Source of the DNA: Diorhabda sublineata
Taxonomy: Eukaryota; Arthropoda; Insecta; Coleoptera; Chrysomelidae
NCBI RefSeq assembly: GCF_026230105.1
Contig: NC_079486.1
Coordinates: 3,162,001-3,226,000 of the forward strand
Length of the DNA stretch: 64,000 nucleotides
Direction: 5' to 3'
Shown: positions 9,581 to 20,889 of the stretch, piece by piece
Layout of the letters: every line of letters begins with the position of its first letter
Numbering within the stretch: position 1 is the first letter of the stretch
Made by a program: the position numbers and the translations under genes
The notes under the pieces: generated by a model
Database searches by the model: none
Told to the model about the DNA's origin: nothing
What the model saw: the letters and a program-made list of their open reading frames with translations, nothing else

Positions 9581-10683
9581 TCAAGGTCAAATGCCTTTAA
9601 ATTTATTGTTATGCTGCAGTTTTTTTATTTTTGAGTTTTTAGGGAAAAATACATCAGATAGTCACGTATTTTTATCGTATTACTACATCACAATCGTTGT
9701 GAAGAAGTGATTCATGAGTAAAAATGCAAATAAAATTTGAAAACATTATTTTTTTGGCCAGCTTATATAATATCAACAAAATACTTTATCAAAATAAAAA
9801 ACATACAATATTATCACCTTTGCATAAAAAAGTACCAACTCAATATTCAACGAAAAGTATGTATATCAATCAGTTGTTCTACAGTTTACAGACTAGGTAC
9901 CTAATCATTATAATCACCTAATTATAAAATAATCTTTCTTGCTTTCTGAGTGGCAAATTTATCAATAATTTCCTTAAAACCTATTTTTTCACAGATTTCG
10001 AATTTAATTTGAAGAGAGATTTTCTTTGAAGAACTTCTGAGATTTCCTGCAAAGTTTCTAATTTTGTTGGAACCTTGATACCAATAACATTATAAGAACA
10101 TTTTTCTTGTTGGTTACAAGAGTTATTCATACTTTCAGAAGCAGAAGAAGAAGTTTCAGGTGAGTGAAATAATTAAATTTCTAAAAATTTGGATGAATCG
10201 AATCTTTCAGACTGATGTAAACTACAAAATCTGCAATAAGTATGCATTAACAACATTTTTCCAACAGACAATAAATACCTTTCAGATGTTGAACCTAAAC
10301 ACTGCCAAGAAGTACCCGGCTTATTAACCCCAAATTTAACATAACTTTTTGCCCGAAAACAAAATTATTTTCTTGGTCTTGAAATTATTTTTGTTTAGAT
10401 TAATTGTGGAAAATATTGCCCATTAACCAAATTTAGTGAGAACTGAAGCCAGATCATAATGATTTTAATTATATTACGATTTATAAATAAATATTTGACA
10501 ACATTGAGGTTTACTGTTAAACCACAAGTTTACAAAAATCGTGTAAAAATGAGACAGCAACTGAAATAAATGAAGAAAAACCATTTCGATTCGAAGCTAC
10601 CAGTCTAACAACATTCATAGAGAAAAGACTATTGTGCAGATTGGGAAATACAACGATAACCTTCAACTAGGAACATAAATCCA
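9581..10683. other. AT-rich interval with a short exon-like repeat (family P)
   Basis: Mostly non-coding. Between about 10,020 and 10,165 the reverse strand reads ETSSSASESMNISCNQQEKC and then SYNVIGIKVPTKLETLQEIS. A diverged version lies at 11,870-12,060, and the mirror copy is at 46,571-46,745. The repeated preservation of this frame suggests descent from an exon, but I do not recognise the protein. Small frames at 9,504-9,710 and 9,724-9,921 look incidental. Confidence 0.35.
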
Positions 10684-11292
10684 ATTTAATACCGTAAGAG
10701 GAAAATAACGATAAACCTCCAAGGAAAAAATTATGTCTAGTTAAGATGCCTCGGTATAATTCCGCAATCCCGCTATTATCCAGAGGAGTCAGAGAACTGC
10801 ATTAAAACGTTAGCCCTCCATATCTACACCCACTTACAACAAAACCACAAACTGAAAATCTTACAAGATGCTTTCAAGAAAAAGATTAATCCGATTTAAA
10901 TCCGTCAGACCTACAGCATCCAGTCAAAATTATCCACAAACTGATATAAATGAATGATGAATCAGTATAAGTCACAGATTGAAGTAAATGAAAAAAACCA
11001 TTTCGATATGGTTCCGCAAGTAGTGTACAAATTGAAGAAAAATAACGATATTCTTCCACGAAGAACATCAATCCCGTTTGATGCAGCAATGCCGTCAACA
11101 TCTTATGAAAATAAATCAGAAATGGATCTTTGTAACTGCTTGAATTTAAGATGCCATGGTTGCTTTGGAGAATGCTTAAAATGTGCTTCTAAGAAATGTG
11201 GACCAGAATGTAAGTTTAACCGACCGTTTTACATTAACAGAATCATTTATTTACATTCTGAAAAGGTTATCACAAACCCTTTGTTGAAATAA
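10684..11292 (+). pseudogene. ARF7EP-like cysteine-cluster gene fragment, type B (112-codon open frame)
   Basis: The forward frame from 10,954 to 11,292 is uninterrupted for 112 codons and ends in the same eight-cysteine cluster as type A (LCNCLNLRCHGCFGECLKC, then CGPEC). It retains the LPRRTSIPFDAAMPSTSY linker lost from type A, but lacks the middle segment around SASLPTSNLYKIP that type A keeps. The two types therefore have complementary deletions from one parent. The upstream basic part (10,690-10,830) is frameshifted. In the related human protein family this domain belongs to an ARL14/ARF7 effector. Any function here is speculative. Confidence 0.5.
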
Positions 11293-12390
11293 AAATCTTA
11301 ATTGTGTTTTCTAATTGTTTTGAAGAAAAATGTTTATATATGTGTTTGAAATTGAAGGTATGTAGATTATTCATTCATATAAGATATACATGAATTTTTT
11401 TATAAAAATTTCAAATCTTGTTGAGCTCCAAAACTATTGATACGTTTACCTCCGTGGCATTGCTGTTCTTCACGCGAGAGGTCTTTTTTGACAGTTAGTT
11501 AATTCAGATTTAATCAATATATTTAATGTTTATAAAAAAAGTTGTTTAAATAACTTAAGCAGTTTGAATAAATTATTGTTAGCAATTTTTTGGTGTATAG
11601 ATATAGTAATAAAGCAACACTGTATTTTGACATGTACAGTGTTGCCGTTTCAGTTGGCAGGTGGGTAAATCAAAAAGTGATGGACTCATCGATCTGGCTT
11701 TTTAATTACTATTTGGGAAGAGGTGATTCATTCATTAGTATTAGATATTGCCAACGTCTTAAAAGCATTTAGCTTGTGTAAATCATATTCGTGCATATTT
11801 ATTGAATATTCTGTATTTTACAACAATGCATGAAAGAGACGCTTCATCTAAATTTTCCTAAATTGAATTATTACAATCATCCGAAACTGTAAGTGCTTCC
11901 AAGAGTGAGACTCTCTTATAACCAATAAGAAAAATGTTCTAATAATGTCACTGATATTGAGGTTCCAATAAAAAATACAAACAGGAAACAAACATGAATA
12001 CATGGACCTATTGGGTACTTCAATTTGCAAAGACAAGGAAAAACTAATTTACAAAAAAAATGCCTTGAATTTATTCATGAAAGTGGGGACAGATAAAATT
12101 CAAATTCTTTAAAAACATTTTTTAAACATCTCATCATCTAAGAAAAGCTTTTTATATTTCCCGATCCTATCGTATTGTTTAATTAGTTAGTAATGTTGTT
12201 CGACTTGGAAATGATGAAGGAGTTAGAGCGGAAACAAAAATTAAAACAATACATATTTTCTACGAAAAGGATTTTAGTGATCTCAAATATTTGAGTTTAT
12301 CTACTCGAAAGTAGTTTTTTCATAACTACGGGGTTTTATATAAAATCATATGATTTGTTGGGATTTATTTAAGAGATACCAAGATTCAAA
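11293..12390. other. AT-rich interval with repeat P copy, no intact gene
   Basis: The first 380 bp mirror 7,900-8,282. Around 11,870-12,060 the forward strand shows a degenerate repeat-P segment (ETVSASKSE, NNVTDIEVPIKNTNRKQT) broken by frame changes. The 62-codon reverse frame at 11,848-12,036 is its antisense shadow. Confidence 0.35.
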
Positions 12391-12399
12391 TTGTCCACA

Positions 12400-13040
12400 G
12401 TATCCAGTAAAAGATGAGTAATTATTGAACTTACCACTGAATTTGGAAGTTGTTCTAATTCAATCTGAGTAATAGTAGTCTTTCTTTCAAGAAATAGTCC
12501 AAATGGATTAAAGTACATATTTTGTTCAATGCCAGAATGAGTTTACTAATTCAATCAACTGACTATCTTAAATGAAATTATACTCGGTAATATTTTTTTG
12601 TTTTGTACAAAACAATAGAGACTAACGGAGAACATCGAAACAGGCGTCAGACAGTGTAATAGTAAGTGTGGTAATAGTAGTACATGTCTTGGATTTCTCA
12701 ATGTGAATATTCTTCTTATCTTCATAGTATCTTTTAAGGACTTTTACTTTTGTAATATGTTCAATCAACAAATTTTCGTCAGCTGTCTGAATGACCTCAG
12801 TTTCGATTCATTGTACAATCAACCAATCGACATGTATACCATAAGTTTTTACATATATTTATTGTATTTATATATTTACCTCTATTATTCGATTCACTTT
12901 CCCCATTTTGTTTTCTATTAGCATCTTCATTAGCCATTCGAAGTATTATCTGATGTGGAGTTGTCAGTATTGGTATTGCCATTTGTTTTCTTAATGCTCC
13001 TTTTACACTTGTCAATTTGTCACAGTGCAATCCAATCAAA
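12400..13040 (-). repeat. Exon-like repeat family Q, best-preserved copy (left arm)
   Basis: The reverse strand carries, in order, GLHCDKLTSVKGALRKQMAI, TTPHQIILRMANEDANRKQN with GESESNNRG and a gtaaat donor-like site, then ETEVIQTADENLLIEHITKV, KVLKRYYEDKKNIHIEKSK and TITLSDACFDVLR, then NPFGLFLERKTTITQIELEQ with a gtaagttc donor-like site near 12,430. The order and the donor-like ends resemble consecutive exons of one gene. The repeat ends abruptly at 13,040, where the gene-tail fragment begins. Confidence 0.5.
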
Positions 13041-13290
13041 CGAAGACTACGAATAAGAAGTAGAGGAGTATGAAGAAGAGAAGGAGGTCGAAGTATAAGG
13101 AGAATAGCAGAAAGATACTTTTGAATGGCGGTGTCGTGATTTTTAAAAAATTTTCTGTTGGAATTCAAATTTCCGTTCTAATTTTTGATAAAAATTTGTA
13201 ATTTTCTCAATAAAGTTTGTTAAAAAATCCTATTTTCCCATTAGTTTTATGCAAATCATTATGCCAAATTTTATCATTTTCATGCCTTTT
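13041..13290 (+). pseudogene. Fragment of the CW-PWWP gene 3' end (left arm)
   Basis: It matches 52,821-53,080 in the same sense: the codons for the acidic C-terminal tail (EDYE..), the stop region, the 3' UTR and the AATAAAG poly(A) signal near 13,210. An in-frame TAA follows GACTACGAA, and no upstream exon or promoter is present, so it cannot encode a protein. It adjoins repeat Q without spacer at 13,040. The mirror copy is at 43,476-43,725. Confidence 0.8.
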
Positions 13291-13857
13291 CCTTAAATTT
13301 CAAAGAAAAATTCAATTATATTGTCTTAAAGCGTTGACCGCAGAGCCAAACATGTTTATGCCCCTTTCCGTCAATTTGATGCCCAATTCCATTTGGCACA
13401 AAAATTTCATAAATATGACTAAACTCATTGTTCAACTGTCAAGCCGAGAATGTTTCTTATGTCCAAGTCAATCAATTTTATTTATTTTTCAATAAATTCC
13501 AATAAAACAACTTGAAAATAGCAATTTTTTTCGCGTAATTTCGATGCACAAATCAAAGAATTTCAACATTTAGGGTAGAATATTGTTGCGTATCATAAAA
13601 AGAATAGATAGAAAATTTTTGGAGACTCTCAAAAACAGCAGTGAGCGAAGAATTATTTAAACTAAAAAAATTTGGTTGTTGTATTATACTTGTATTTTCT
13701 AAAATTAATATTCATCATAATAGAAGGGTGATAGTAAATTAACGAAATTTCGACTGGGAAAATGTAAAAACCAACTTGGAAAAATCGAGAGGAGACTAGT
13801 ACTTGATTTTTAATTTTTACTGGACACCCTATTTCAAGAAAAGTTGTAGATGTAACG
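13291..13857. other. Interval without recognisable gene
   Basis: No domain is recognised. The reverse frame at 13,662-13,907 is open for 81 codons but has no recognisable features, and its right-arm counterpart (42,880-43,105) is attached to different sequence. Confidence 0.35.
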
Positions 13858-14526
13858 TAGACTGTAGACACCAGCGACCTCTGCCGGCCAGACGCCAAAC
13901 TAAACAAGATTCCATAGACACTAGCGCCTCCCGCTAGCCAAACGTCAAATTAAACACGTTTCTATTGACCGATCGCCAAACTAACCAAACACGAACTTAC
14001 GCCATCTGGCGAGGAATAGTCAAACTGGAAGTACCTAGCGGCTGCAAGTTGATCTTGATAAAAATACTATTTGTGTTCGATTTCTATACACACCAGCTCC
14101 TCCTGTCGGTTAGACGCCAAACTAGACCCGATTCTATAGACACTAGCGCCCTCTGCCGGCCGGACGTCAAACTAAACACGATTCTATACACACTGCCGCC
14201 CTCTGCCGTCCAAACGATAAAGTAAAACACGAACTAGCGCCATCTAGCGAGGAATAGTCGAACTGAAAGTACTTAGCGGCCGCAAGTTAAACTAAATAAA
14301 AATTCTCTTTGTGTTCAATTTCTATCCACACTAGCGCCCCCGCCAATTTTACACCAAACTAAATACGGTTCCATAGACGCCAAACTAAACAAGGTTCCAT
14401 AGACACAAGCGCCTCCTGCCGGTCAAACGCCAAACTAAACACGGTTCCATAGACACTAGCGCACCCTGCTGGCCAGATGCCTAATTAAATTCAATTCTAT
14501 AGACACTAGCGCCTCCCGCCAGCCAG
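13858..14526. repeat. 50-bp tandem array with CTCF-like cores (left arm)
   Basis: Units follow the pattern GATTCTATAGACACTAGCGC, then a variable C/T-rich and GCCGGCC-like stretch, then GCCAAACTAAACAC, with a period near 50 bp. A longer variant unit contains GCCATCTGGCGAGGAATAG and a GATCTTGATAAAAATACTAT spacer. The array is GC-rich in otherwise AT-rich surroundings. The core TAGCGCC(N)CCT, complement AGG(N)GGCGCTA, resembles the animal CTCF motif. The mirror array is at 37,862-38,692, which extends about 170 bp further. Confidence 0.8.
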
Positions 14527-14780
14527 ATATTGTCATTCGTTTTCTTAATGCTTATTTGACACTTCACAATTTGTCACTATGCAATCCAATCAACCGTTTA
14601 TTCTATAATTATATCCATTCAGATTTGAGATCATTATTGAAGGTATCTACGACTCCATTTTCCAATTCTTCTTCATACTTATTCAATTCGAAATTATGTA
14701 TGATTGTACCATTCAAGTCCAGAAAGAAATCATGCTCATATACGTTTCAAATGATAAGCATTCTTACTTCTTTTCAGCAT
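14527..14780 (-). repeat. Exon-like repeat family Q, partial copy
   Basis: Reverse-strand sequence similar to the first block of family Q, including DFFLDLNGTIIHNFELNKYE near the 14,660-14,740 end and a broken version of RLIGLHSDKL. It begins directly at the array edge. Confidence 0.4.
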
Positions 14781-14804
14781 CATTTTCCTCATCATGGCTC
14801 TTCA

Positions 14805-16730
14805 CATTACTACAAATATATAATAATAATAATTTGTTCGTGAGCTAAGTGATTTTTAAAATATTTATTTTGCCAATCTATTACGAGATTTAAGTATATT
14901 AAATAAATCATTAAAATTTAGAAGAAATTCATCTGTAGTACCTGCATTATGGAAATATGTATTAATATCTGTTCTCGATAAATAAAGAGGAACAGCTGCT
15001 CAATAACCATCACAAAAAGCCGTTACATTGTTTCCACCTTTACACTGATAAATTTCGCAAATCATGCAACTTGGAATTTCGTCGAAATGGTCCAATTACA
15101 ACTCTGGTTAGCAAAAAGATATCGAAAAAAATTATATATCATTAGCGATGTTTATAAAAAAACAAAAGCTGCATACCACCTTTACTTTTTTTTAAACGCA
15201 TGAATTGTTGTAATAATATGAATATTTAAGATATAATACATACTGTGAAAGTTATGAAGTTATAACTTCTTGCATAAGTTAAAATAAGAAGAGACATGAA
15301 AATCAGAAACATTGAAGAAAATAAAGTGAATTATTGAAGAAATGAGTCATTTTAGAAAATATCTTGTTTAACAATTTAAAAATTTTCTAAGTAAAATTGG
15401 GTTGGATGTCAGTAATTTACAAAAAGTTTTTGTCATAATAGTACAGCAAGTCAGCAATGTAAAAAATGAGATCAGGATTTGTTATGACAGCTATATATGA
15501 TAAGGAATCAATCCGATGAGTTTTAAACATGAAAAAAAAAAGGATTATGATAGAGTGGAGTGATAAACTCCATTTTAATAATGAAAATGATGAATTTTGA
15601 TCTTCTGCTTTAGAAGATAATCTATAAAAAATACATACATAAAAAATAGATACCTTCCATAGGACAGTTGTAAGCCTACATTTTGATGTTTAGGACTTGT
15701 TTTGAAAAGAATACTGTTCCCTTTTCGTTCTCTCAACGTTTTTGCTTCCATTAGAATTACTTGATAACAATATACTTTCAACTGGTTGTTGAGAAGCTAA
15801 AAAAATAAAACAAAAGTGTGTGGGTATGTATCAGTAGAAATGGCATTACCTCACCCAATTCAAACAAACATGTTTCTTCAATAATCAACAACTCTAAAAT
15901 ACCTTTGACATGGAGTGCAATAAACCATTAAGTTGCATTACAATGTATTCGCTAAGCTAAATTTACACTCAACCAAGTCATATGCATACAGGACTTTTCA
16001 GGAAAATTCTTCATTACTATTCAGTTTCATTGGCAGATATAGTGTTGAATTTGTACAAAGTGATGAAATGGTAAGTGACTTGAAAGTTCTTATTCAAAAA
16101 CTGGTAAGACAATAATTTGAAATAATGATGGAAACATGACATTGCTAAATTTATTTTTTTCAGACTAGTTTGAGATTTTCAAAGGAAGTCACCTAAAATA
16201 CTTAACAAAATATATAATTTAATATCAAATATTGATGAGCAACTACTAATTATTTTGATTATGAGTAAATTTATTAGAAAAATATTGATATTTAGACAAA
16301 TATCAACACACTGGCAACATTTTTCATCAATTCATTGTAAACTACAAGTAACTCATTCTTCACAATTGGGGTGGAGTCTCTTTAAATCAAACCAATCAAA
16401 AATTACTCAATATTTTATTTTCTTACCTCAGAAATATGAATAAAACAAGTAAGATGTGTTAGAACAATACGAGGATCTTTTCTATCATTTATTTATTGTG
16501 CAGAAATACCACAGTTCATTTGAATGATCTTTATCTTGCAATTCCATAAGGTAGGTACTCCAAAACTACTAAAGATCCCCATGTGAATCCATCCAAACGC
16601 TCCTATTATATCAATCATTATATACAGGTAAATATTTAAAAACAAATGTGTTGTTGGGGACTGTTTTATCAAATTTCCAAAAATATTTCCTAAATGATAG
16701 AATCACTGCAAAAATCTTCAAAGCCGGGTA
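14805..16730. repeat. Duplicated block S, copy 1
   Basis: This block recurs at 23,769-25,847 and 59,214-61,313 in the same orientation and at 35,661-37,580 inverted. It has no intact gene. One reverse-strand stretch at about 15,650-15,800 is bounded by a TTTTTTAG acceptor-like site and a GGTATCT donor-like site and reads MEAKTLRERKGNSILFKTSP in one frame. This may be an old exon, but no family is recognised. Copies at 23,769 and 59,214 contain an additional ~170-bp segment near 24,570-24,770. Confidence 0.6.
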
Positions 16731-17821
16731 GATGCTGTTCTCTTGTTGCTACTTCAATAATCTAATTCTTTTTTTGTAACTTGACATTCACAGACGTTAC
16801 ACTACAAATTTCCAGGCCCAGTTCAGATCAAGCTACCATAGCGAAATTAGTAAATATGTTAGAGTACATACAATTCTTTTTTATTAGAGGCCATTTTGGT
16901 AAATGAGAAATCACGCTGCTTTACCTAAAAATAAATTATTTGTAAACTACTTCCAGTATTGGTGTAGTGCTTATACTTGTTATTAAAAAAGATATTCAAA
17001 CACTTGCCAACACCTTAAAAGCATATTCATCAACATGAAACATTGTGTTGTATACGTGAGTATTTTTATCAAATTACTTAGTTAAAGGTGTAGAAAATGT
17101 GAAAAATAATTGTATATACCTACTATAAGAATCAAAATTTTAAAAATTTATACATTTTCAGTCAAAATTTACTTCATTACATAAACTACATTCACTTTAT
17201 CATGTATAAAACTTAAACATAAGTAAGTTTTCCAACTAGATACCAATTCCGTTTCTAACATTATAATGAATTCCGAAGTTCCTTTGTTTGAAACTTTGGT
17301 TTACTTTGACCTTGGACGTATAAAAAATATTAACCCAGCTGGCATGTTTGAATATAACTGAAGCCAACTTACAGTAAACCTCAATGTTGTCAAATTTTAC
17401 AAATTATTTGTTTATTATCTGGATGCATGTTACGTTTCAAAAATATTTATTTATACATCGAAATATTATTAAAAACCAATAAGAATGTGGCTCTAGTTCT
17501 CACTAAATTTGGTTAATGGACAATATTTCCCACAATTGATCTAAACAAAGATCAAGAAAATAATTTTGGCGAGAATGTTTATGAAAAAATATAAGCTAGG
17601 CAACATTGCTATGTAACTGTATTCATTTATGTTTTTGTTTTATCTAGCATAGAATGTTTGAAAGAAATAATATCAAATACTAGTTTTATTTGAATACAAA
17701 TTTACTATAGACATGTACCAACAAATCTTCGAGACAAACATATAGGTTTTTAATGAGGATATGCTTATTTATTATAATTATTAGTCAATTTAAGTCAAAA
17801 ACAAGATGAAAGTAATGTGAA

Positions 17822-18330
17822 AACAAAAAACAAAGGCTAATAGATTAGCCTGGCCAGCAACTTCAGTACTTTCATCAAGTTGAAGTGAAAAGTTTGTTTT
17901 ATTTAAACTGTAATAGTGAATTTGACCGATTTTTTTTGCTTCCTTCTCAATGAATGAAACTTCAGATTCTAACCTACAGAGTGTTCTGTTCCTTTTTTAG
18001 CTATCAACATGAATAGGCGATAAGATGCAAATGTAGCTTGTCTATTTTTCTCACCAGAAATTGATGTTTTCGTTATTGAGTTTGACTTTAAGAATTCTTT
18101 TTCTTTGTACTGAAAGAAATACATATGTTTTTTTTTGTGAAAAGTCTTTACAGTTTTGAAGGTTTCATACTCTCATCAGCAAATACTTCGAAACATAAAA
18201 CACACTGAAGTAGCAGGTTGTCATCTGTGCCAGTAACCACAAAAACCATATTTCAAATAATCAGCAATGTACTTATGGTTCGGTTTTGCCTTCTTAGGGA
18301 CTACTTTTAAAAATTCTAAACTAGCCTAAT
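17822..18330 (-). pseudogene. hAT transposase fossil (tandem unit 1)
   Basis: Same broken BED-finger hAT N-terminal region as at 800-1,312, including the LQLDESTEVAGQANLLAF stretch on the reverse strand near 17,830-17,895 and the KYIADYLKYGF stretch near 18,250. Confidence 0.65.
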
Positions 18331-19479
18331 AAAAATAAGTTTTGCATTGAGATGTTTATTATTATAAATTATTAATAAATGATGCGGTTCTCTTGTTGCT
18401 ACTTCAATAATCTAATTCTTTTTTTGTAACTTGACATTCACAGACGTTACACTACAAATTTCCAGGCCCAGTTCAGATCAAGCTACCATAGCGAAATTAC
18501 AAAATATGTTACGAGTACATACAATTCTTTTTTATTAGAGGCCATCTTGGTAAATGAGAAATCACGCTCCTTTACCTAAAAATAAATTATTTATAAACTA
18601 CTTCAATATTGGTGTAGTGCCTATACTTGTTATTAAAAAAGATATTCAAACACTTGCCAACACCTTAAAAGCATATTCATCAACATAAAACATTGTGGTG
18701 TGTACGTGAGTATTTTTATCAAATTACTTAGTTAAAGGTGTAGAAAATGTGGAAAATAATTGTACATGCCTACTATAAGAATCAAAATTTTAAAAATTTA
18801 TACATTTTCAGTCAAAATTTCTTCATTACATAAACTACATTCACTTAATCTTCACGTATAAAACTTAAACAAAACTTAAGTTTTCCAACTAGATACCAAT
18901 TCCGTTTCTAACATTATAATGAATTCCGAAGTTCCTTTGTTTGAAACTTTGGTTTACTTTGACCTTGGACGGACGAATAAAAAAGATTAACCCAGCTGGC
19001 ATGTTGCAATATAACTGAAGCCAACTTACAGTAAACCTCAATGTTGTCAAATTTTACAAATTATTTGTTTATTATCTGGATGCATGTTACGTTTCAAAAA
19101 TATTTATTTATACATCGAAATATTATTAAAAACCAATAAGAATGTGGCTCTAGTTCTCACTAAATTTGGTTAATGGACAATATTTCCCACAATTGATCTA
19201 AACAAAGATCAAGAAAATAATTTTGGCGAGAATGTTTATGAAAAAATATAAGCTAGGCAACATTGCTATGTAACTGTATTCATTTATGTTTTTGTTTTAT
19301 CTAGCATAGAATGTTTGGAAGAAATAATATCAAATACTAGTTTTATTTGAATACAAATTTACTATAGACATGTACCAACAAATCTTCGAGACAAACATAT
19401 AGGTTTTTAATGAGGATATGCTTATTTATTATAATTATTAGTCAATTTAAGTCAAAAACAAGATGAAAGTAATGTGAAA

Positions 19480-19986
19480 ACAAAAAACAAAGGCTAATAG
19501 ATTAGCCTGGCCAGCAACTTCAGTACTTTCATCAAGTTGAAGTGAAAAGTTTGTTTTATTTAAACTGTAATAGTGAATTTGACCGATTTTTTTTGCTTCC
19601 TTCTCAATGAATGAAACTTCAGATTCTAACCTACAGAGTGTTCTGTTCCTTTTTTAGCTATCAACATGAATAGGCGATAAGATGCAAATGTAGCTTGTCT
19701 ATTTTTCTCACCAGAAATTGATGTTTTCGTTATTGAGTTTGACTTTAAGAATTCTTTTTCTTTGTACTGAAAGAAATACATATGTTTTTTTTTGTGAAAA
19801 GTCTTTACAGTTTTGAAGGTTTCATACTCTCATCAGCAAATACTTCGAAACATAAAACACACTGAAGTAGCAGGTTGTCATCTGTGCCAGTAACCACAAA
19901 AACCATATTTCAAATAATCAGCAATGTACTTATGGTTCGGTTTTGCCTTCTTAGGGACTTCTTTTAAAAATTCTAAACTAGCCTAA
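19480..19986 (-). pseudogene. hAT transposase fossil (tandem unit 2)
   Basis: Second tandem copy of the same broken hAT fragment, nearly identical to the copy in the preceding unit. The frames carry the same disablements, so the duplication came after inactivation. Confidence 0.65.
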
Positions 19987-20889
19987 TAAAAATAAGTTTT
20001 GCATTGAGATGTTTATTATTATAAATTATTAATAAATGATGCGGTTCTCTTGTTGCTACTTCAATAATCTAATTCTTTTTTTGTAACTTGACATTCACAG
20101 ACGTTACACTACAAATTTCCAGGCCCAGTTCAGATCAAGCTACCATAGCGAAATTACTAAATATGTTACGAGTACATACAATTCTTTTTTATTAGAGGCC
20201 ATCTTGGTAAATGAGAAATCACGCTCCTTTACCTAAAAATAAATTATTTATAAACTACTTCAATATTGGTGTAGTGCCTATACTTGTTATTAAAAAAGAT
20301 ATTCAAACACTTGCCAACACCTTAAAAGCATATTCATCAACATAAAACATTGTGGTGTGTACGTGAGTATTTTTATCAAATTACTTAGTTAAAGGTGTAG
20401 AAAATGTGGAAAATAATTGTACATGCCTACTATAAGAATCAAAATTTTAAAAATTTATACATTTTCAGTCAAAATTTCTTCATTACATAAACTACATTCA
20501 CTTAATCTTCACGTATAAAACTTAAACAAAACTTAAGTTTTCCAACTAGATACCAATTCCGTTTCTAACATTATAATGAATTCCGAAGTTCCTTTGTTTG
20601 AAACTTTGGTTTACTTTGACCTTGGACGGACGAATAAAAAAGATTAACCCAGCTGGCATGTTGCAATATAACTGAAGCCAACTTACAGTAAACCTCAATG
20701 TTGTCAAATTTTACAATTTATTTGTTTATTATCTGGATGCATGTTACGTTTCAAAAATATTTATTTATACATCGTAATATTATTAAAAACCAATAAGAAT
20801 GTAAAGATGAAAAAGCACAAGCTACAATTTCATTAAGTATCGAAGACAATCAGATAGCACACATTTATAAATGCAAGAATGCGAAAGAA

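Larger units (their letters stand above)
16731..20802. repeat. Tandem array of a ~1.65 kb unit (2.5 copies)
   Basis: Units begin at GATGC(T/G)GTTCTCTTGTTGC at 16,731, 18,381 and 20,038. The second unit is 1,657 bp long, and the third is cut at 20,802 by the copia gag junction. Each full unit contains a hAT fossil. The mirror arm has only one full unit (34,011-35,660) plus the truncated one (33,248-34,010), so the middle unit was gained on the left or lost on the right after the arms formed. Confidence 0.9.

Noticed and set aside
9504..9921. 68- and 65-codon + frames, mirrored at 46,874-47,291
   Set aside because: Low-complexity AT-rich translations. The first is antisense to the hAT fossil.
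13858..14526. A CRISPR-like regular repeat array
   Set aside because: Units are contiguous and diverged, with no constant repeat and unique spacers, no cas genes, and clearly eukaryotic surroundings. It is a satellite-like tandem repeat.
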